Positions 24,337 to 36,952 are shown, numbered from the stretch's first letter. The stretch is 64,000 nt of DNA from Cristatella mucedo (GCA_009760855.2 WPIO01000035.1:3247001-3311000), one strand, 5' to 3'. Translations and numbers: made by a program. Notes: generated from the sequence alone by a model not told the origin.

Positions 24337-24463
24337 GGTGATTGAGACGGCTTTCTCACTCAAGGTCAGAGCTGATCTAACGAAAGATCTTTATTTAGCA
24401 GCTAATCCTGCACGTGCTGTGAAGGCTGCCGCTAGCGGAAGTGTGCTCACTAAGGAGGCCGAG
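24337..24463 (+). CDS. DNTTIP2: DNTTIP2/Fcf2-family factor, exon 2 of 5
   Basis: Bounded by acceptor GTTGCAG|G and donor GAG|GTATGC. The first base completes the codon left open by exon 1, and the exon ends in phase 0, as exon 3 requires. It encodes residues 110-152, containing LTKDLYLAANPARAVKAAAS, ending in KEAE directly before the ERSKTKGAGWF start of the Fcf2 core. Members of the family have a lysine/glutamate-rich lead at this place. Homology of this short exon alone is weak; phase and position carry the call. Confidence 0.66.
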
Positions 24464-26794
24464 GTATGCACCTTGTAGCTCTAGAATGATTTCCGCACCT
24501 ATCTGATGTCACCATAGTTCAGAGCCTGGTTGCTAATAGATTTCTGCTTACGTTGGTGATTTTATGTGGAGGGCAGTACGGTGGGAGCTTGAAATATGGA
24601 TCGTATAATTACTTAGTGAGGTTGGTCGCCTATGTTGTTGTTCAGGTTTGTTTTAGTCGCCAGGCAGTAGTAGGTGCAGGACTGCAGCATTGCGTAAGTC
24701 ACTTATGAGTTGGCTGTCTTTTTGAGCCGTTCAATTGATTCAATAATGAATGAGGTTGTTCCGGGGTAGGCATAGGATTTTATAGTCTTGTAGGGCGGAC
24801 GCTCTTGCTTCAGTGCTGAACCTGTTGCATGGCAATCTACTGGTTAGCTGATTTACTGGGTATTGATCAGCTTATTGCATTTTCAGATTGCCACTCTCTG
24901 GGTAGAATTGCAGCATCTTGTATTAACAATTGCTTGCACTTGGCTACCTGTGCCATCAATCCTTGTTCATTAAGCATTCTGTTCACTGTATTTTGGCTCA
25001 TGACCGTTCGGGTTGCTTAGCAGAGGCTGTGGCAGTGCATTTTAGCAGTTGCAAATGAGTCCTTCAGAACCATGCTTATCAGAAGCCGGTCCGCCCTAGC
25101 AGAAGTAAGTCGAAGCACGTTCGTGCATCTGTGCTACCCTAATCCAGGTGTTTCTTAATATTGTTTCTAACTGGCCTCTGGGATCTAAAGCCGCCTGTGA
25201 TTTCTCGATTTAAATTGCCATCTTGCCTTGAAATTGTCTTCTGTTTGGAGCGAAATCAAAACCGCTCTTGTACCTTCGGAAAGCTGTGCAACTGGTCTTG
25301 TGCCAAGCTTTAACATGGCGTGGCATATGCCTCTACAGGTCAAGGAGACAATCGGGTACCTTAGCTCCTCATTTGCCGAGGCATCGTCAGCGACGAAACG
25401 GCAAATAATATGTTCTGCTTAATGGCCTTCAAGAGGGATTGAGTAGCCATGTGACAGCGCCTTCTTAGCTGTTTATATGGGTACTGTTGACTTGGTTGAG
25501 CCGAATGCAGCTACTCACTAAGCTAAGCGTAGCAAACTGACTTTGGTAAAACAAAAAAGGTATCGACAAATTGTTGCAATTTAATAATTTGTTTAGTGTA
25601 ATAACTTACTCGAATGTTTGCATTTGCAGCAACCGAACTCCTGTAGATGCAGTGGGTACAAATAATCTTTAGGACAACAATGTATGCCGTGTTGTTAGGT
25701 ACTCACTGTATGTACAGTTAACAGACTGCAACCGTTATGCTGTTGCTAGAAAGCAGAGATTCCAATGGGACTCGCATGGTTGCATGCTTAGGGTATCAGG
25801 TGCTAAGTTGACCGGGTACTGGCCTGGTACTGGTTCTACTTGGTGATCAGGTACTGAACCTAGCTTTTGTTCCGCCAGCCAGCAGTCGCCTACTGGCTGC
25901 AGTGCACTCTTTTTGGGCTGGCATGTCGGTCTTGGATGCTTCGCCTGCATATTTTCTGAGAATTGCTTGTCTGCCCTTCTTGGGCTGTTGCAAGGTTATT
26001 GTGGTAGCCCTTAACAACTCACTGGGGGGTTACCAAATGTGATCAAGCTCCCATTGGCTTATTGGCATGTTCTATGGAGCGTGTGCTTGTTCCCATGTTC
26101 TAGTAATAGTGTGGTCATACTTATAGCATCTGTCACATTGCCAACCTGGTCAGTCTGGGTTGGGAGTTACCAAGACGTCGGCTTGGAGCTTTGCAAGAGC
26201 GTGGCATGCATGCAATGCAAACCGATTTAAGTAGATATGCTGCTCGCTCTATTGGCTACACTCGCAGTAATCTTGCTTGGGCACTTTGTCTGCTTCAATA
26301 GACTGGCTGCGAATGTCTGGCTGCACTCACTCAGGCCAGCTATGGGGCTGGTGCTTTGAAGGTCACTATCACTATTTCAATATGACCAAGCCATGGATGG
26401 CTGGCGAACACTCGGCCGCTTATTTGTTACTTAATGTCTAGTGGGGCCACATGAAGGGTACTTGTGAGACAGTCATACATTGTCAGCATGTTATGTCGGA
26501 CGTGGAGGCTTATATGGATTGCATGTTCGCCTGCTAGCATGCCATTTGTATCGTCAGTCAAGGAAGTTCCAGCTAAAAGGATGTTGGGCAGGTGTTATGT
26601 TGTTGCATGAATGGTTGGTATACAATCAGATATTTTGCTTTACTCTTGCTCGTGTCTTACCCAGCCAAGCTATGTAGATATGACAAAGACACGGCCATTT
26701 TTCGGGCCAAGGGCAAATGGAACATATAGTAATGTAATGTGTCTGCGTCTGTAACTATACCAAGCCACAAATACTAAGTCGATGTTAGGCAGAA

Positions 26795-27770
26795 GAGTTG
26801 ACTATAGTGCACTCAAAGCCTAGGAGGTTTTCGGTGCGCATACGGTACCCAACAGACTTCATCTCTTGCAACAAAAAGAAAGTGAGAAGCGTAGTCGAGT
26901 CACGAGGGCAGTCGAGGAATTAAGTAGCATTGAAGTAGCACCTCAGAACGACTGGAAAGGAAGTGCCACAGTTTGGCAGGCAGAGAGATGTGCAGCATGA
27001 GAACTGCGGTAGTGAGTTCCAAAAGTCTAGAACCTGCAGAGCAAAAGTTTTTTCCCAGCAGTTTTTAAGCAAATGAATTGAGCACCTACTCTATTGTCCA
27101 TTGAAGACCTGGGGGCACGTAGAGGCTGAGCCATTGTGGGTCAGACTTAAAATATTTTGCTCTGTATCTGTTAATCAATTGGGACCTTTCGAATCTCCTT
27201 CAGCAAAGCAAAGGCATGGCTGAACCTCTTGGATATGTTGGCTAACCATGCGGCCATATTCATCACCAGTTTCGGGGTCCTGATGGCTATTTTCTTTAGC
27301 CCAACCAAAACGAAATGGCTGTAGTCCACCCTAGACAGAACCAGGGAGCTATTTAAATTTTATGAGCAATCCCCCATGGTAGATGGGATCCTAATCTTAG
27401 ATTGGTATTAGAAATGATGACTAGCTGTGGAGGTAATCTTAATATAACTTTCGAAATTAAGGCAGTTGTCGAAGAGGTTACCCTAATTCCGATCAAGTGG
27501 TGAAGTTAACTCTCCTGCGTAACACCCACATAGCATTTGTGGCTTTGTGGAGTTACAGACAGAGATACATTACATTACCACAGCATCACTTATTAGAATA
27601 GCATTCCCCTAGTCTTGATGCATACTTTGGATGTCCTTGAGTAAGAGTTTGGTTTTATCGTCATTTAGTTAAGGAAACAGGCCGACATAAAGGAGGATCG
27701 AATGTCTAAAAGGCAAGCATTAAAGTTATCCGCCGCTGCTGCAGATTACAATGGTTTAAATGGTAAACAT
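26795..27770 (-). mobile_element. L2/CR1-like LINE (family B), C-terminal region and 3' end
   Basis: The minus strand encodes LNDDKTKLLLKD (near 27650), then LVLSRVDYSHFVLVGLKK and a SHAFALLKEIRKVPIDQQIQ box (27160-27340), matching the family-B copy at the left edge of the window. A WNSLPQ remnant follows near 27030. The 3' UTR end near 26795-26870 matches 1250-1330 closely, including the ACCGAAA and CTATAG motifs. The ORF is broken by frame changes. Confidence 0.75.
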
Positions 27771-28169
27771 GGCAGGGCATTGCAGCATAGACCTGATAGC
27801 AGATCCCATGGACCAGAATACCCTTTCCCATGATTTTACCTTGACTCCCCATGGTTTTCTATTTTTATAGGGAGGTTATGCTTACAGGGGGGGTAGTCAT
27901 GTGACCTGTTGCCTTTGGATAGTCATGTGACCGATACAGAAAGCTCAGTTTCATGCTTTCATTATTGCTGCCGTCGGAAGAAGCATATTCACCAATAACC
28001 AGGGGAAGAAGATATGAAGTAGATCCGAGAAAATTTCAGATATAGTTTTGCCACTCAGCATTCTTCAGTTTTAGTAAGTCGGCAGGGGGCACTGCAGCCG
28101 CATGCCATGTGGCTGACCTGGCCGGACTCGAATTGAAAGTGCATATGCATAATTAAATATATATGTATG

Positions 28170-28312
28170 TAATATAATTCATTTTATAGCGCCCCAAGAG
28201 AACTAAATCTCTATTCAGGCGCTTCACATATGCCTCAGGGCTCGAGCCCCGCCCCACCTCAGCCAGACCTTAGTCGGGGCGAGCACCTTAACCGCTGGAT
28301 CCATTAAACTAG
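28170..28312 (-). mobile_element. SINE-2, tRNA-derived
   Basis: On the minus strand: an A-box-like AGCGGTTAAGGTGCTCGCCC, a B-box-like GGGCTCGAGCCC segment, then GAAGCGCCTGAATAGAGATT, the TTCTCTTGGGGCGCTATAAA-type tail and a terminal AT-rich stretch. Sister copies are at 44981, 52581, 56828 (minus) and 59013 (minus). Confidence 0.78.
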
Positions 28313-30184
28313 GTTTTTCCTGTATTTATTTAAACATACGAGTTTGTAGGGTATAGACATCTGTCAATGTACTGAGAAAACCGTTTGGACCGTGGAAGAG
28401 GTTACCGCTATATCCATACCTAGCTTTGCTCTGTCCCAGAAGACACAGAAGCAAGCAAAAGAACTACAGATTCCTTGAAGAAATTGTTTAATAGCCTGCA
28501 CACCATTTAAGACTCGGGATGGAAAATATTCGGTGAATAGCCAGTGGCAGACGTGGAAAGCCGTGAGTTCGGGCAGGCGCTAGCTGGCGACCCAGGAGAC
28601 TAGCTTGCTGGTGTGGTCACGTGCCACTAATACCCGGCCGGCACCCGTGCACGCTGTTCTTATCAACTATCAAATAATGAAGGAAAAACTTGTCCAGCTC
28701 AGAATTCATTTGATAAGACATGCGACTTACAAAAGCCAAGTACTTTTGCGCATGTATGAGTCTGTTATACTTTGTCGCTTATGAAAAAGAAAAACCTCTA
28801 TGTTAGCCTAAATTTAAAAAGGTTATGCTTGCATGTATCAGGCGAGGTTTTGCAAAACTAAGCCTAGATTGATGTTATGTATGCAATTAGGATGCATATA
28901 GAGAGGTTCAACACTATTTGCGTAGCACCTTCAGAGAACTAAGCCTTTTACTAAGGACTTTACGTAGACGATGCCAAGAGAAATTGGAAGTCGCACAGCA
29001 ATTGCTCTATTTTCCTGCTCGTTTTAATGCACACTAAAGTGAAGTATGAGTGCAAGCATGCCCTGTCCACCTGTTGCTCTATCAAGCTGGTGCTTGGAGC
29101 TGGCTGTTGCCGTGGTCCCTACTCCCTCGAATTGCAATTTTGTGCTTTTAAACCGATCATCACATACTTTTCTGGATGAAATGTCCGAATAGAATGAGAG
29201 CATTGAGTAATCAAGCACCCGGGTCATGCTTCGGGACTGTATGTGAGGGAAATAATTCGACCAACTGTGCAGGTGGAATTGTGCATGTTGAAGCCAATTG
29301 ACACACTGCACTTTCTTTTCCCACACACACCCGAAGTGCTTTGAAAGAAATTTTCTTCTCTTAAGACGTTATTTATGTTTTTCTTATATCAATTATCAAC
29401 TGCCAGCAGTTTTTTGCGATAACTTTTTTCGCTTGGGATGCTCTGATAAAGCTCGGTTAAGTTCCATTTCTTGTCGAAATCGGCTGCCATTTTATTTCCC
29501 ACACTGCAGCTGAAGTTTTGTTGTGCAGCTGAAGTGAGAACTTGGAAAATGGTATGCTTTTGTTGCTGCTGCAACACATATTTGGACTACAGCAACTGGC
29601 TTCACCAAAACATGTGCCGGCTCCTCAAGCTGGCATGCACATTCGACCACTTCCCTTTCCAGCAGACTAGGCTAATTATTGCCGAGGTTGATGATCCCAG
29701 GATATGCAGAGCTTGAACGTTTGCATGCTTGCTTTCTACCTGTTCTGTTTAAAATTCTCACACACAATCAATCGCACGAAGACGCAACACTTACCGTAGG
29801 AGCCGGTATTATAGAAGTCGTCGAGATACCGTGCTATCCCGGTCTTTGGGTGAGGATCATAGCTTCCAGTAGTTCGAATTGCAGCAATGCTCACAGACAA
29901 TGATGATGCTCTGTCTCACCTCTTCCTTCTCTCCTTGCAGGGAGCAGCAGATGTCGCAGGTAGCCAATCGAAAGTAATAAATCAGCAGAGTTGGTCCTCT
30001 CAACTAAGTCATGGATTAGGCATAACTAGACAGCAATTGCGGATCTCTCCTGCCCCGGGCATCTGTCCCAGTTCTGTTTGCCAAGGTGATTAAAGCAGGG
30101 AGCATTACCTTCTGTCGGGTTCCTTTCGGGAAATACATCTCGATTGTTGTGACGTAGGGTGGGAAACTGCACAAGATGCTGCCT

Positions 30185-30315
30185 TGGTTTGGCCCATGGG
30201 TAAGGTGCTCACCTTTAATGACCAAACTCGTGGGCTCCAACCCTGTTGCACATGTAAAGTACTTGGGCAGGGTTCTCTTAGGTGCTGTACAAACGAATTA
30301 GGTTCATTTATGTAG
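30185..30315 (+). mobile_element. SINE-2 copy, eroded
   Basis: GGTTTGGCCCATGGGTAAGG-type A box, a degenerate B box (GTGGGCTCCAACCC) and a diverged tail (GGGTTCTCTTAGGTGCTGTA). It is recognisable only by comparison with the better SINE-2 copies. Confidence 0.55.
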
Positions 30316-30585
30316 GTGACTTGCTAGCTTTGAAATTAATTGGGGTTCTGACGTAAGAACATTTTTTCCGGTAAAGACCGTTTAGAAGCAGATTAAGCAC
30401 ATCTCTAGGGACTTACGTTTCAATAAAGTGTCTGAATAACAACTTGCTTCCGGAAAATGACAATTCCTAGTGCGACCAAGCATCGAGGTCACTGCATTAC
30501 ATCTCAGCGATCTGCAATTCAACAGCAAAAACTGCCGATAGTTTCATGGCATGTGTAGTGGACAGCCGACTCAACCTTTCTGAGT

Positions 30586-30657
30586 CAATTGAAACGTGGT
30601 TCGAAGCACTGTAAAATGTTCCAATTGAAACGTGGTTCGAAGCGCTGTGAAATGTTC
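30586..30657. repeat. Tandem duplication, 36 bp x 2
   Basis: Two head-to-tail copies (30586-30621 and 30622-30657) share CAATTGAAACGTGGTTCGAA and differ at only two positions, which points to a recent duplication. Confidence 0.85.
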
Positions 30658-32280
30658 CACCTGCGGCCGTGGACTGCCTATCTTAACAAGCGATGTCAGT
30701 CTGCGACTTCAATCGTGCTCGACTTCATCAGGGGGTTGTGTTAGTTTATGGAAACTTGGATATACCTCGTCACTTACGGCTGCTTTGCCATGCTTGTCAA
30801 ATCGTTAGTACAGATATCTGAGCTCTTTGTGCAGTGTTTTCTCTCTGGTGATAAGTTTGTGACATGCTCGAGATCGCTATCTGGGCCGATTAAAGCCTAA
30901 CGCTGTGATTAGGCTCGCTGATGTCGTCTTCTTTTTGCTGAGTGTATCCAAAGCACTATGAGGTTGCTGTGCCCAATATGATGAATAAATGATTTCACTT
31001 GACATGTGAGCTATGCCAGTGAAGTGCTATGATTGGCTGCAGCTCCATTTATTGCCGGTAAAGTCACGTTGTTAAGTCTCAACCGATTGCTTTTGTTCTC
31101 TGCCTTTGGTAACTGCAGCAGTCCTCGAGCGTGATGCCCGGCAGTCGCCCACACCGGTGGACACCAGGGCAGCTCGTGCAGGAAAGCACCCTGGATGTGT
31201 TCGTAGGATGTATGCTGCTGCTGACTAGGGGGTGTGGCCTTTCCATTGCCCACCTGATAGGTAGCTGGCCGGTAGGCCCGGCAGCCGGTCAAGCCGGGTA
31301 TAGCTGTAGCTCTCAATGACTCATTGTGCTCCGGTTTGTCCTGCAATGTGAATTCTCGAGCCGCGATTCGAGAGTGAATTGGGCATGGGTTGTCAAAAGC
31401 CGAGTTGGTTCAGGCATGCTTGCTTTACTCGGGAACTGGGGGAGCAAAACTGTTTTTGTTGGCATTAATGATTGTCGTAAAATACCATCCAATAGCTCTG
31501 GGTACACCTTGCTAGGACTGAGGAATAGCTATATAAATTTATATTATAATAATGGGCTTTTGACATAGTTGCTTCATTGATGAGAGACTTCGAGGCAGAC
31601 TGCTGTAGCTGCACAGGACCCGCGACAGGCCGATTATGTACTAGAATCGCCGATAGGGTATCAGTCCGGCTAGCCGTTTTATTTTAAACTTATTTTGCAC
31701 ATTATTACCTGCACCATGTTAGTAGTGGCTGGGCAGGTATTTGAAGATCGACAGAGAGACTGTTGCTACCGTGGTGTGAAAAAAGCACAATTCCTGTGTG
31801 GCTGCTCGTCGATGGAGTGTCGTGCTCGGTCCCATTCTCTAATGATTACTTCATAAGCGTTTGCTGTATATCTTGACACTCCTTAGCACGTGACCGGCTT
31901 TTTTCTCGCCGGCTTTAGATCATGAAGCAGTCCGTTGTAACTAAAGATTTTGAAAAGCAGCATTGCGTGCCTGCTGCGGAAGAGAGCAAGCGAAGGCTGC
32001 TCAAGCAGCGACAGGTAAGTCCTTTGCTCGCTGTACCTGGTTGAATAGCACCTGGTATAGGCCAGCTGTAAGCTGGGCCTCATAAGTTTGAGCACGTACT
32101 TCTGGCTCAGCCGAGGGCCTCTATGTTTTGTTTTTGTGCATGCGCCAGCTGGTCGCCAACAGCGTAGTAGTATGCTGACTGAATTGCCTCTGCATGTGGC
32201 TGTACAATTCCGTGCTTCCTTTATATCACGAAGCAGTTCGTAAAATCGGTATTCGCTCATTTTGGCTTGTATTTAAAAAA

Positions 32281-32456
32281 ACAGCTGATTTAATAGCCTC
32301 TTTTGTATAGTGACAGAAGAGCCTTTACGGCTATCACCACCGCTGCCGCTTGCAGCGGCAATAAAGGTTCGCCCACCGAAGGCTCCGAACCCGAGACCTC
32401 GGGACCGAGGTCGTGAAAAGCATCTGCCTTACCTAGTGTGCCATGACGGCTCACAC
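32281..32456 (-). mobile_element. SINE-1 copy
   Basis: Minus-strand copy with tail AGCTGATTTAATAGCCTCTT at its left end, the inverted-repeat body around 32335-32365, a degenerate B box near 32390 and an A-box region ending in the AGCCGTCATGGC head at about 32450. Confidence 0.8.
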
Positions 32457-33846
32457 AATGTAGTAGTAGTAGTATCTCTTAACTTCTGTCTGACAGATTG
32501 AATGAATGTTACATCGGAACGCTTTCTGGAGCCATCTGTAGAAAGGCTTTTCAAGTGCACTGCACGACCAATGGCATATGCCTAACCCAACAGATGCAAA
32601 TTGAAAGCTTAGTAGCAGTAGAAGCTTGTTTTCTGAAGTAAATGGCAGCTATATAGCTGCAAAGAGCAGGACAGTGCATATCAGGATCAGTCAGTGACAA
32701 AATCCAAGTAAACATAGTTTTGTGACTGTCGCGATTGTGTTCTACACCATGTAGGACCTGCAGAGCATGTCGTCTTTCATCTTTGCACTAGGAAAAGCGT
32801 ACACAACGTCTGTCGCTGGCAGTTTCGCAGCAAAGGGAATGTAGGAGAGTGCCAATGTACATTTTTCTGTGTTGACCTTCGGATGCTTATAGACCGATGG
32901 TGTTTGGGTATTATTTGTGGCATTGAGCTTATTGCAGTGAGTCAAGTCGTATTGTGAGATTACCGTGAAAGGATTGCTTTAGAACTGCTTTCAACCTGGC
33001 TTCTTTATTATTATATTTGGATAGGTTTTAAGACCAATTTGATTACCGCCGTAGTCTGTACATGGTTGTTTGCGCTCTGCTACTGCTTCATCACATTAGT
33101 CTACTATGGCGACACCAAGGAGCTGATAAGAGCCCCCAGTCAGCCATTCGGTATGCAGCTTGTGGTTGTAGATAAATAGCGACAACGCAATGAAGGTGGT
33201 AGTGCAGCCTTTTTTCTATCGGAGAGGTAGGTTTATCGCACGACTGGAGGCAGGACTAGTCGAGAAGATGCCGCTCGAGTCCTGGTCTGGCAAATATCTT
33301 ACCAAGCTCCCCCCTCCCAGTGGTTCCATGTTTAGTTGCTTCCTTCCCAGCATTTTTAAAGTGCCTAGAACGAGATTTCCACTCTGGGGTGACAATTACG
33401 TACCCTGGCTAACTATTTGGTCGTCGAACAATTTGCTCATTATCCTGCCTGATAAATAAAGCTGCCGTCTAACAACCCTCGAGCGCACGGAATGTCAGTG
33501 TTGTGCAGCGAGTTGATGTAAGCGGTCTGTTTCCCAATGCCATGAATGCTATGCAGTAAATGCGTCGGAAAAAAGAGATTTCCAAACCATGGTTACTATG
33601 ATGCTGCCGTCGCCAAACTGCGCACTGTTCTACAGGCTGTCATCTCTATAGCCATCGCCTTTTCTTTGTCTTATTCGAAATCAACGTTTGTTGTTCACGT
33701 ATATTTGAAATTTGCTTTCTGTCCGATAAACCGAGTTCCGCTCCTCATGCACCCAATGGCCGAGGCGTTTGGTCCTTAGCAGTCCTTCAGTTTTATGCTA
33801 CTTACTCAGCCAGGGTGCTTTGTTGGCCACACATTGGAGAATATTT

Positions 33847-34060
33847 GTAATAATAATAATGAATTTGTATAGTGCCCTCATAACTCACAGTCTTTCTAAA
33901 CACGTCTTTCTAAACACATGCTGCAAGGAAGCATAATCGAATGGTTAGTGGTAGCATGCTCAATGACAACAAGCATAACATGGTTAGAGGTGACTTACAC
34001 AGGGCCAGTATGCCAATGTGGTTGGAGGCAGCATGCACAGTGTCAGCCGCATTTATCTTC
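33847..34060 (-). mobile_element. LINE-A 3' UTR fragment
   Basis: A (TAA)n tract, then the LINE-A 3' end and the conserved 3' UTR motifs TGGTTAGTGGTAGCATGCTC and AGGGCCAGTATGCCAATGTG. These recur in the copies at 7.9, 40.2 and 53.1 kb. A 14-bp unit (GTCTTTCTAAACAC) is duplicated inside it. Confidence 0.75.
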
Positions 34061-35424
34061 CGAAAGTCGACACCGAGCCTTTGGCATGCCAATTTTGGTT
34101 TCTGTTTTGGCGTCTGGTGACTGTTCAAGCTTGTTTAAGGTGGTCTTCCTATCGCGTAGTGAAGCTATCCATCTTCAGTTGACGGTGCTCCCGGCTCAAT
34201 GTCTTGTTTTGGCAGCCTAGGCAGTGGCTGCTGGCGATGGAGTCCTTCCTAGTATACTTAGCCAGATAATGCCTGTTATAGGCTTCCCTCATGCCAAGTA
34301 CATGAGCGACCTTCCTATTGCTCCAGGGCCGTTTGTGAAGGACCAGCAGCAGGGTACCTTTACTAGTAAAGTCGTTGTGCTCCTTCGCCTGTGGCATGCT
34401 GACCCATACCGGCTCCCACCTGATTTACTAGAAAGGGGTGACACAAAAGGCAGGAAAGTCATGAGCATCTGTCTTGAAAACTCGGATGTTAAATATTTTT
34501 TCAAGCCTTGATTCTGAAAAGGCACCGACCGAGATTATAAGAAATTGGTTAATTGTTTACCATTTCCGTAAGCATAATTTATTGTAATCATACCTAAATG
34601 TCTCTGCATGGTGGAATAAATCATTTGCGTGACCAAGGACATCACTCCTGAACCGTTGTGCTGCTTTTGGCCCCAATAGCGTCAAAATACAGCCTCTCCT
34701 GGTGTGCAAACATACTTATGGCTCTCTAGTTCTTTTAAGGCATTCTAAGAATGCCCTGCCATTACTATTATCTTAAAAATTGTCTCCAAATATGGCTGTG
34801 ATGACCGGCAGTGCAGAAGGACTCTCTGGGCAAATTTGCATACAACCGAGATTAGATGCTTGCAAGCTTGCCGCGATTTCTCTAATGGTTGTTTTTGGGC
34901 AAAGTAACTCGATTATCTTTGATAATTCAATACCCTGTCCTATGGCATGTGATGATAGTGATCCACTTCTTACTAGTCCACACAGTGTGACTGACAACGC
35001 CTACGTTGGCATGTTATATGCATACCCTATCTAAGGCAGAGTGAAATATTAGTTTTTGCTTATTCAATACGAAATCAAGAATGACTTTTGTTTGGAGCTG
35101 CTTTACAACTGGGAAATTAGGTACGAGTTAAATTTAACTAGTCTCTTTTCAGACCAAAAAGGTTTCACGATTAGATATGCTAAATCAATTGTTTGTCAGT
35201 GGTTTTCATGGGTTTATTACTCGTGTTGTGATCCGGCCAGCAGTCCCATGAAACTTTCATGATTCTCAAAGTTGCTGAATGTGCAAGCCATTTTTTATCG
35301 TGTTCCACTCTAGTGTAATCGATGCTTACCAACCTTTTGCCTTCTCCTGTTCACATCTTGTCATGAAGAATGCAAGGAGCTGAAATTGTGTGCTGATCCT
35401 TAATGTCCTAAACTTGAACACAGT

Positions 35425-35580
35425 GGTAAGGTGCTAGCACTTCACTACTAAGCTCGTGGGTTAGTCCTTCAGCAGCAAATTCTTTATTGCCAAATTCAAT
35501 CTCTGCAAGTCAAAGAGGTTCTTCTGATGCTGCATAAAAATGAGGCTGTTGAGTTAGCCGATCTTTACTTCAAGGATTCC
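35425..35580 (+). mobile_element. Eroded SINE-1-like copy
   Basis: GTGGTAAGGTGCTAGCACTT head, a decayed B box (GTGGGTTAGTCC) and a GAGGCTGTTGAGTTAGCCGA tail matching SINE-1. The middle is diverged. Confidence 0.5.
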
Positions 35581-36313
35581 ACGACTTCCCTTGAGGATCT
35601 GATTCGCAAAGCCTGTTAAATGTTGGCATTGACTGTTAAAGTGGAGCCTAAAGAGAAAAAGATGCTTAATCAGTGAATCCAGGTGTCAATCTGTCATGGA
35701 GAACATGCCTACGAAATGTATGTGACAGTAATGTGCTCAGCAGGTTGGTCGAGTCGGAGTGACTGGTCTCTCTAAATCTAATGACGCAGTCACTAACCAC
35801 TAGAAAAATCATGTAGTGCAATAGCTGGACGATTGTCGTTTTGGAGTAGTTAAAAAAATGCATATCGCCATGTCTCTAGCCACAAGTATTGCTCCCTTGG
35901 GATGGATGTTTGATCCCTTTTGATGACATAAGTTTCGTATGAGATCCCTTTTGATTACTTGAGTTTCCTAAGTTTCTTACTTGAACATGCCTACCGTTAT
36001 GTAGAACGCTCAATGTGCATGTCGTCTTCGAACTGTAGGTGTGTGAGTGAATAGACTACCTTATAAGCAATCCTCGTATTTTTCCCAGTGTAATCACCCT
36101 GTACTTGATCTCGGCTGCCCTGGATAAGGGGCTTGGGGGGTGAGCACTCTTAGCAATGTGCTAAGAATGTCATCAACTGACTGTGAGGGTACACCAGGAA
36201 TTTGCCACTGCTTAAAATGCATGCCGTCGCTTCTTTGCCTGCCATTCTCTGAATACTTGGCTATTCTTGTCAGACTACCGTCTGTGTACTTAACGTTGTT
36301 GCCCATTTACCAG

Positions 36314-36478
36314 ATCGAAAGAAGCAAGACGAAGGGGGCAGGTTGGTTTGATATGCCGGCAACTGAGCTCTCCGAAGAGAAAAAGAACGACCTGCTAGTA
36401 CTGCAGATGAGGCGTGTCCTGGATCCGAAGCGATTCTACAAAAATAACGACATGAAAGCACTGCCTAAATATTTCCAG
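36314..36478 (+). CDS. DNTTIP2: DNTTIP2/Fcf2-family factor, exon 3 of 5 (start of Fcf2 core)
   Basis: Acceptor TTACCAG|ATC and donor CAG|GTCAGC; both ends are in phase 0. It encodes residues 153-207: KTKGAGWFDMPATELSEEKK, then RRVLDPKRFYKNNDMK and LPKYFQ. The GWF.MP..E, DPKRFYKK and PKYFQ blocks are the family hallmarks of the Fcf2/DNTTIP2 C-terminal domain. This is the strongest homology in the gene and fixes the strand and frame for the rest of the model. Confidence 0.93.
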
Positions 36479-36589
36479 GTCAGCAATGCCGCGTGTATTG
36501 GTAAAACAAACGCCGGTTGCCTGAGTGCATGATTACTCCGACTGCTCTGACAACAGGTTAGCACCTTGTTCAAATGTGTGTCGTTGCAG

Positions 36590-36699
36590 ATGGCTAAAGT
36601 TGTAGAGGGTCCTGCAGATTTCTACAATGCCCGCATCCCAAAGAAGCAGCGTAAGGCAACAATTGTTGATGAATTGCTTGCTGATGCCGACTTCCGAAG
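36590..36699 (+). CDS. DNTTIP2: DNTTIP2/Fcf2-family factor, exon 4 of 5
   Basis: Acceptor TCGTTGCAG|ATG and donor CGAAG|GTGCGT, separated from exon 3 by a 111-bp intron. It encodes residues 208-243 plus two bases: VVEGPADFYNARIPKKQRKA, then TIVDELLADADFR. The PADFY.SRIPKK.RK and TIVEELL blocks are highly conserved from yeast to human. The leading ATG is internal, not a start. Confidence 0.93.
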
Positions 36700-36858
36700 G
36701 TGCGTGCAGCATTGTGTGATCTCACAAAGCTCATTCGAATTGCATGGCTTGCCATTCATTGCTGCGGCTCTTGCATGCTGTCATTTGTTGAGTGGCTTGT
36801 TGACTACTATTTCTTGTATCGTGTTAATCATCGTTGCTTACTGTTGGCTCTTTTTTAG

Positions 36859-36952
36859 TTACAACAAAAAGAAATACATCGAAATTAATGCATCCAAGCT
36901 ACGAAGTAAAGGTGCTTATAAGCATGCTAAGAGGCTCAAGAGAAGAAAATAA
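36859..36952 (+). CDS. DNTTIP2: DNTTIP2/Fcf2-family factor, exon 5 of 5
   Basis: Acceptor CTCTTTTTTAG|T after a 159-bp intron. It encodes the end of the Fcf2 domain, YNKKKYIEINASKL, and a basic tail, KHAKRLKRRK, then TAA. The split codon gives Ser where many relatives have Arg or Lys before YNKKKY. The basic tail is typical of the family and suits nucleolar localisation. Confidence 0.9.

Larger units (their letters stand above)
24464..36313 (+). other. Intron 2 of the DNTTIP2-like gene
   Basis: 11.85-kb intron ending at acceptor TTGCCCATTTACCAG. It holds a family-B LINE (26795-27770, minus), SINE-2 copies (28170 minus; 30185 plus, eroded), a 36-bp tandem duplication (30586), SINE-1 (32281 minus; 35425 plus, eroded) and a LINE-A tail (33847 minus). 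No further exon is required by the reading phase, but a small one of length divisible by three could be missed. Confidence 0.6.
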
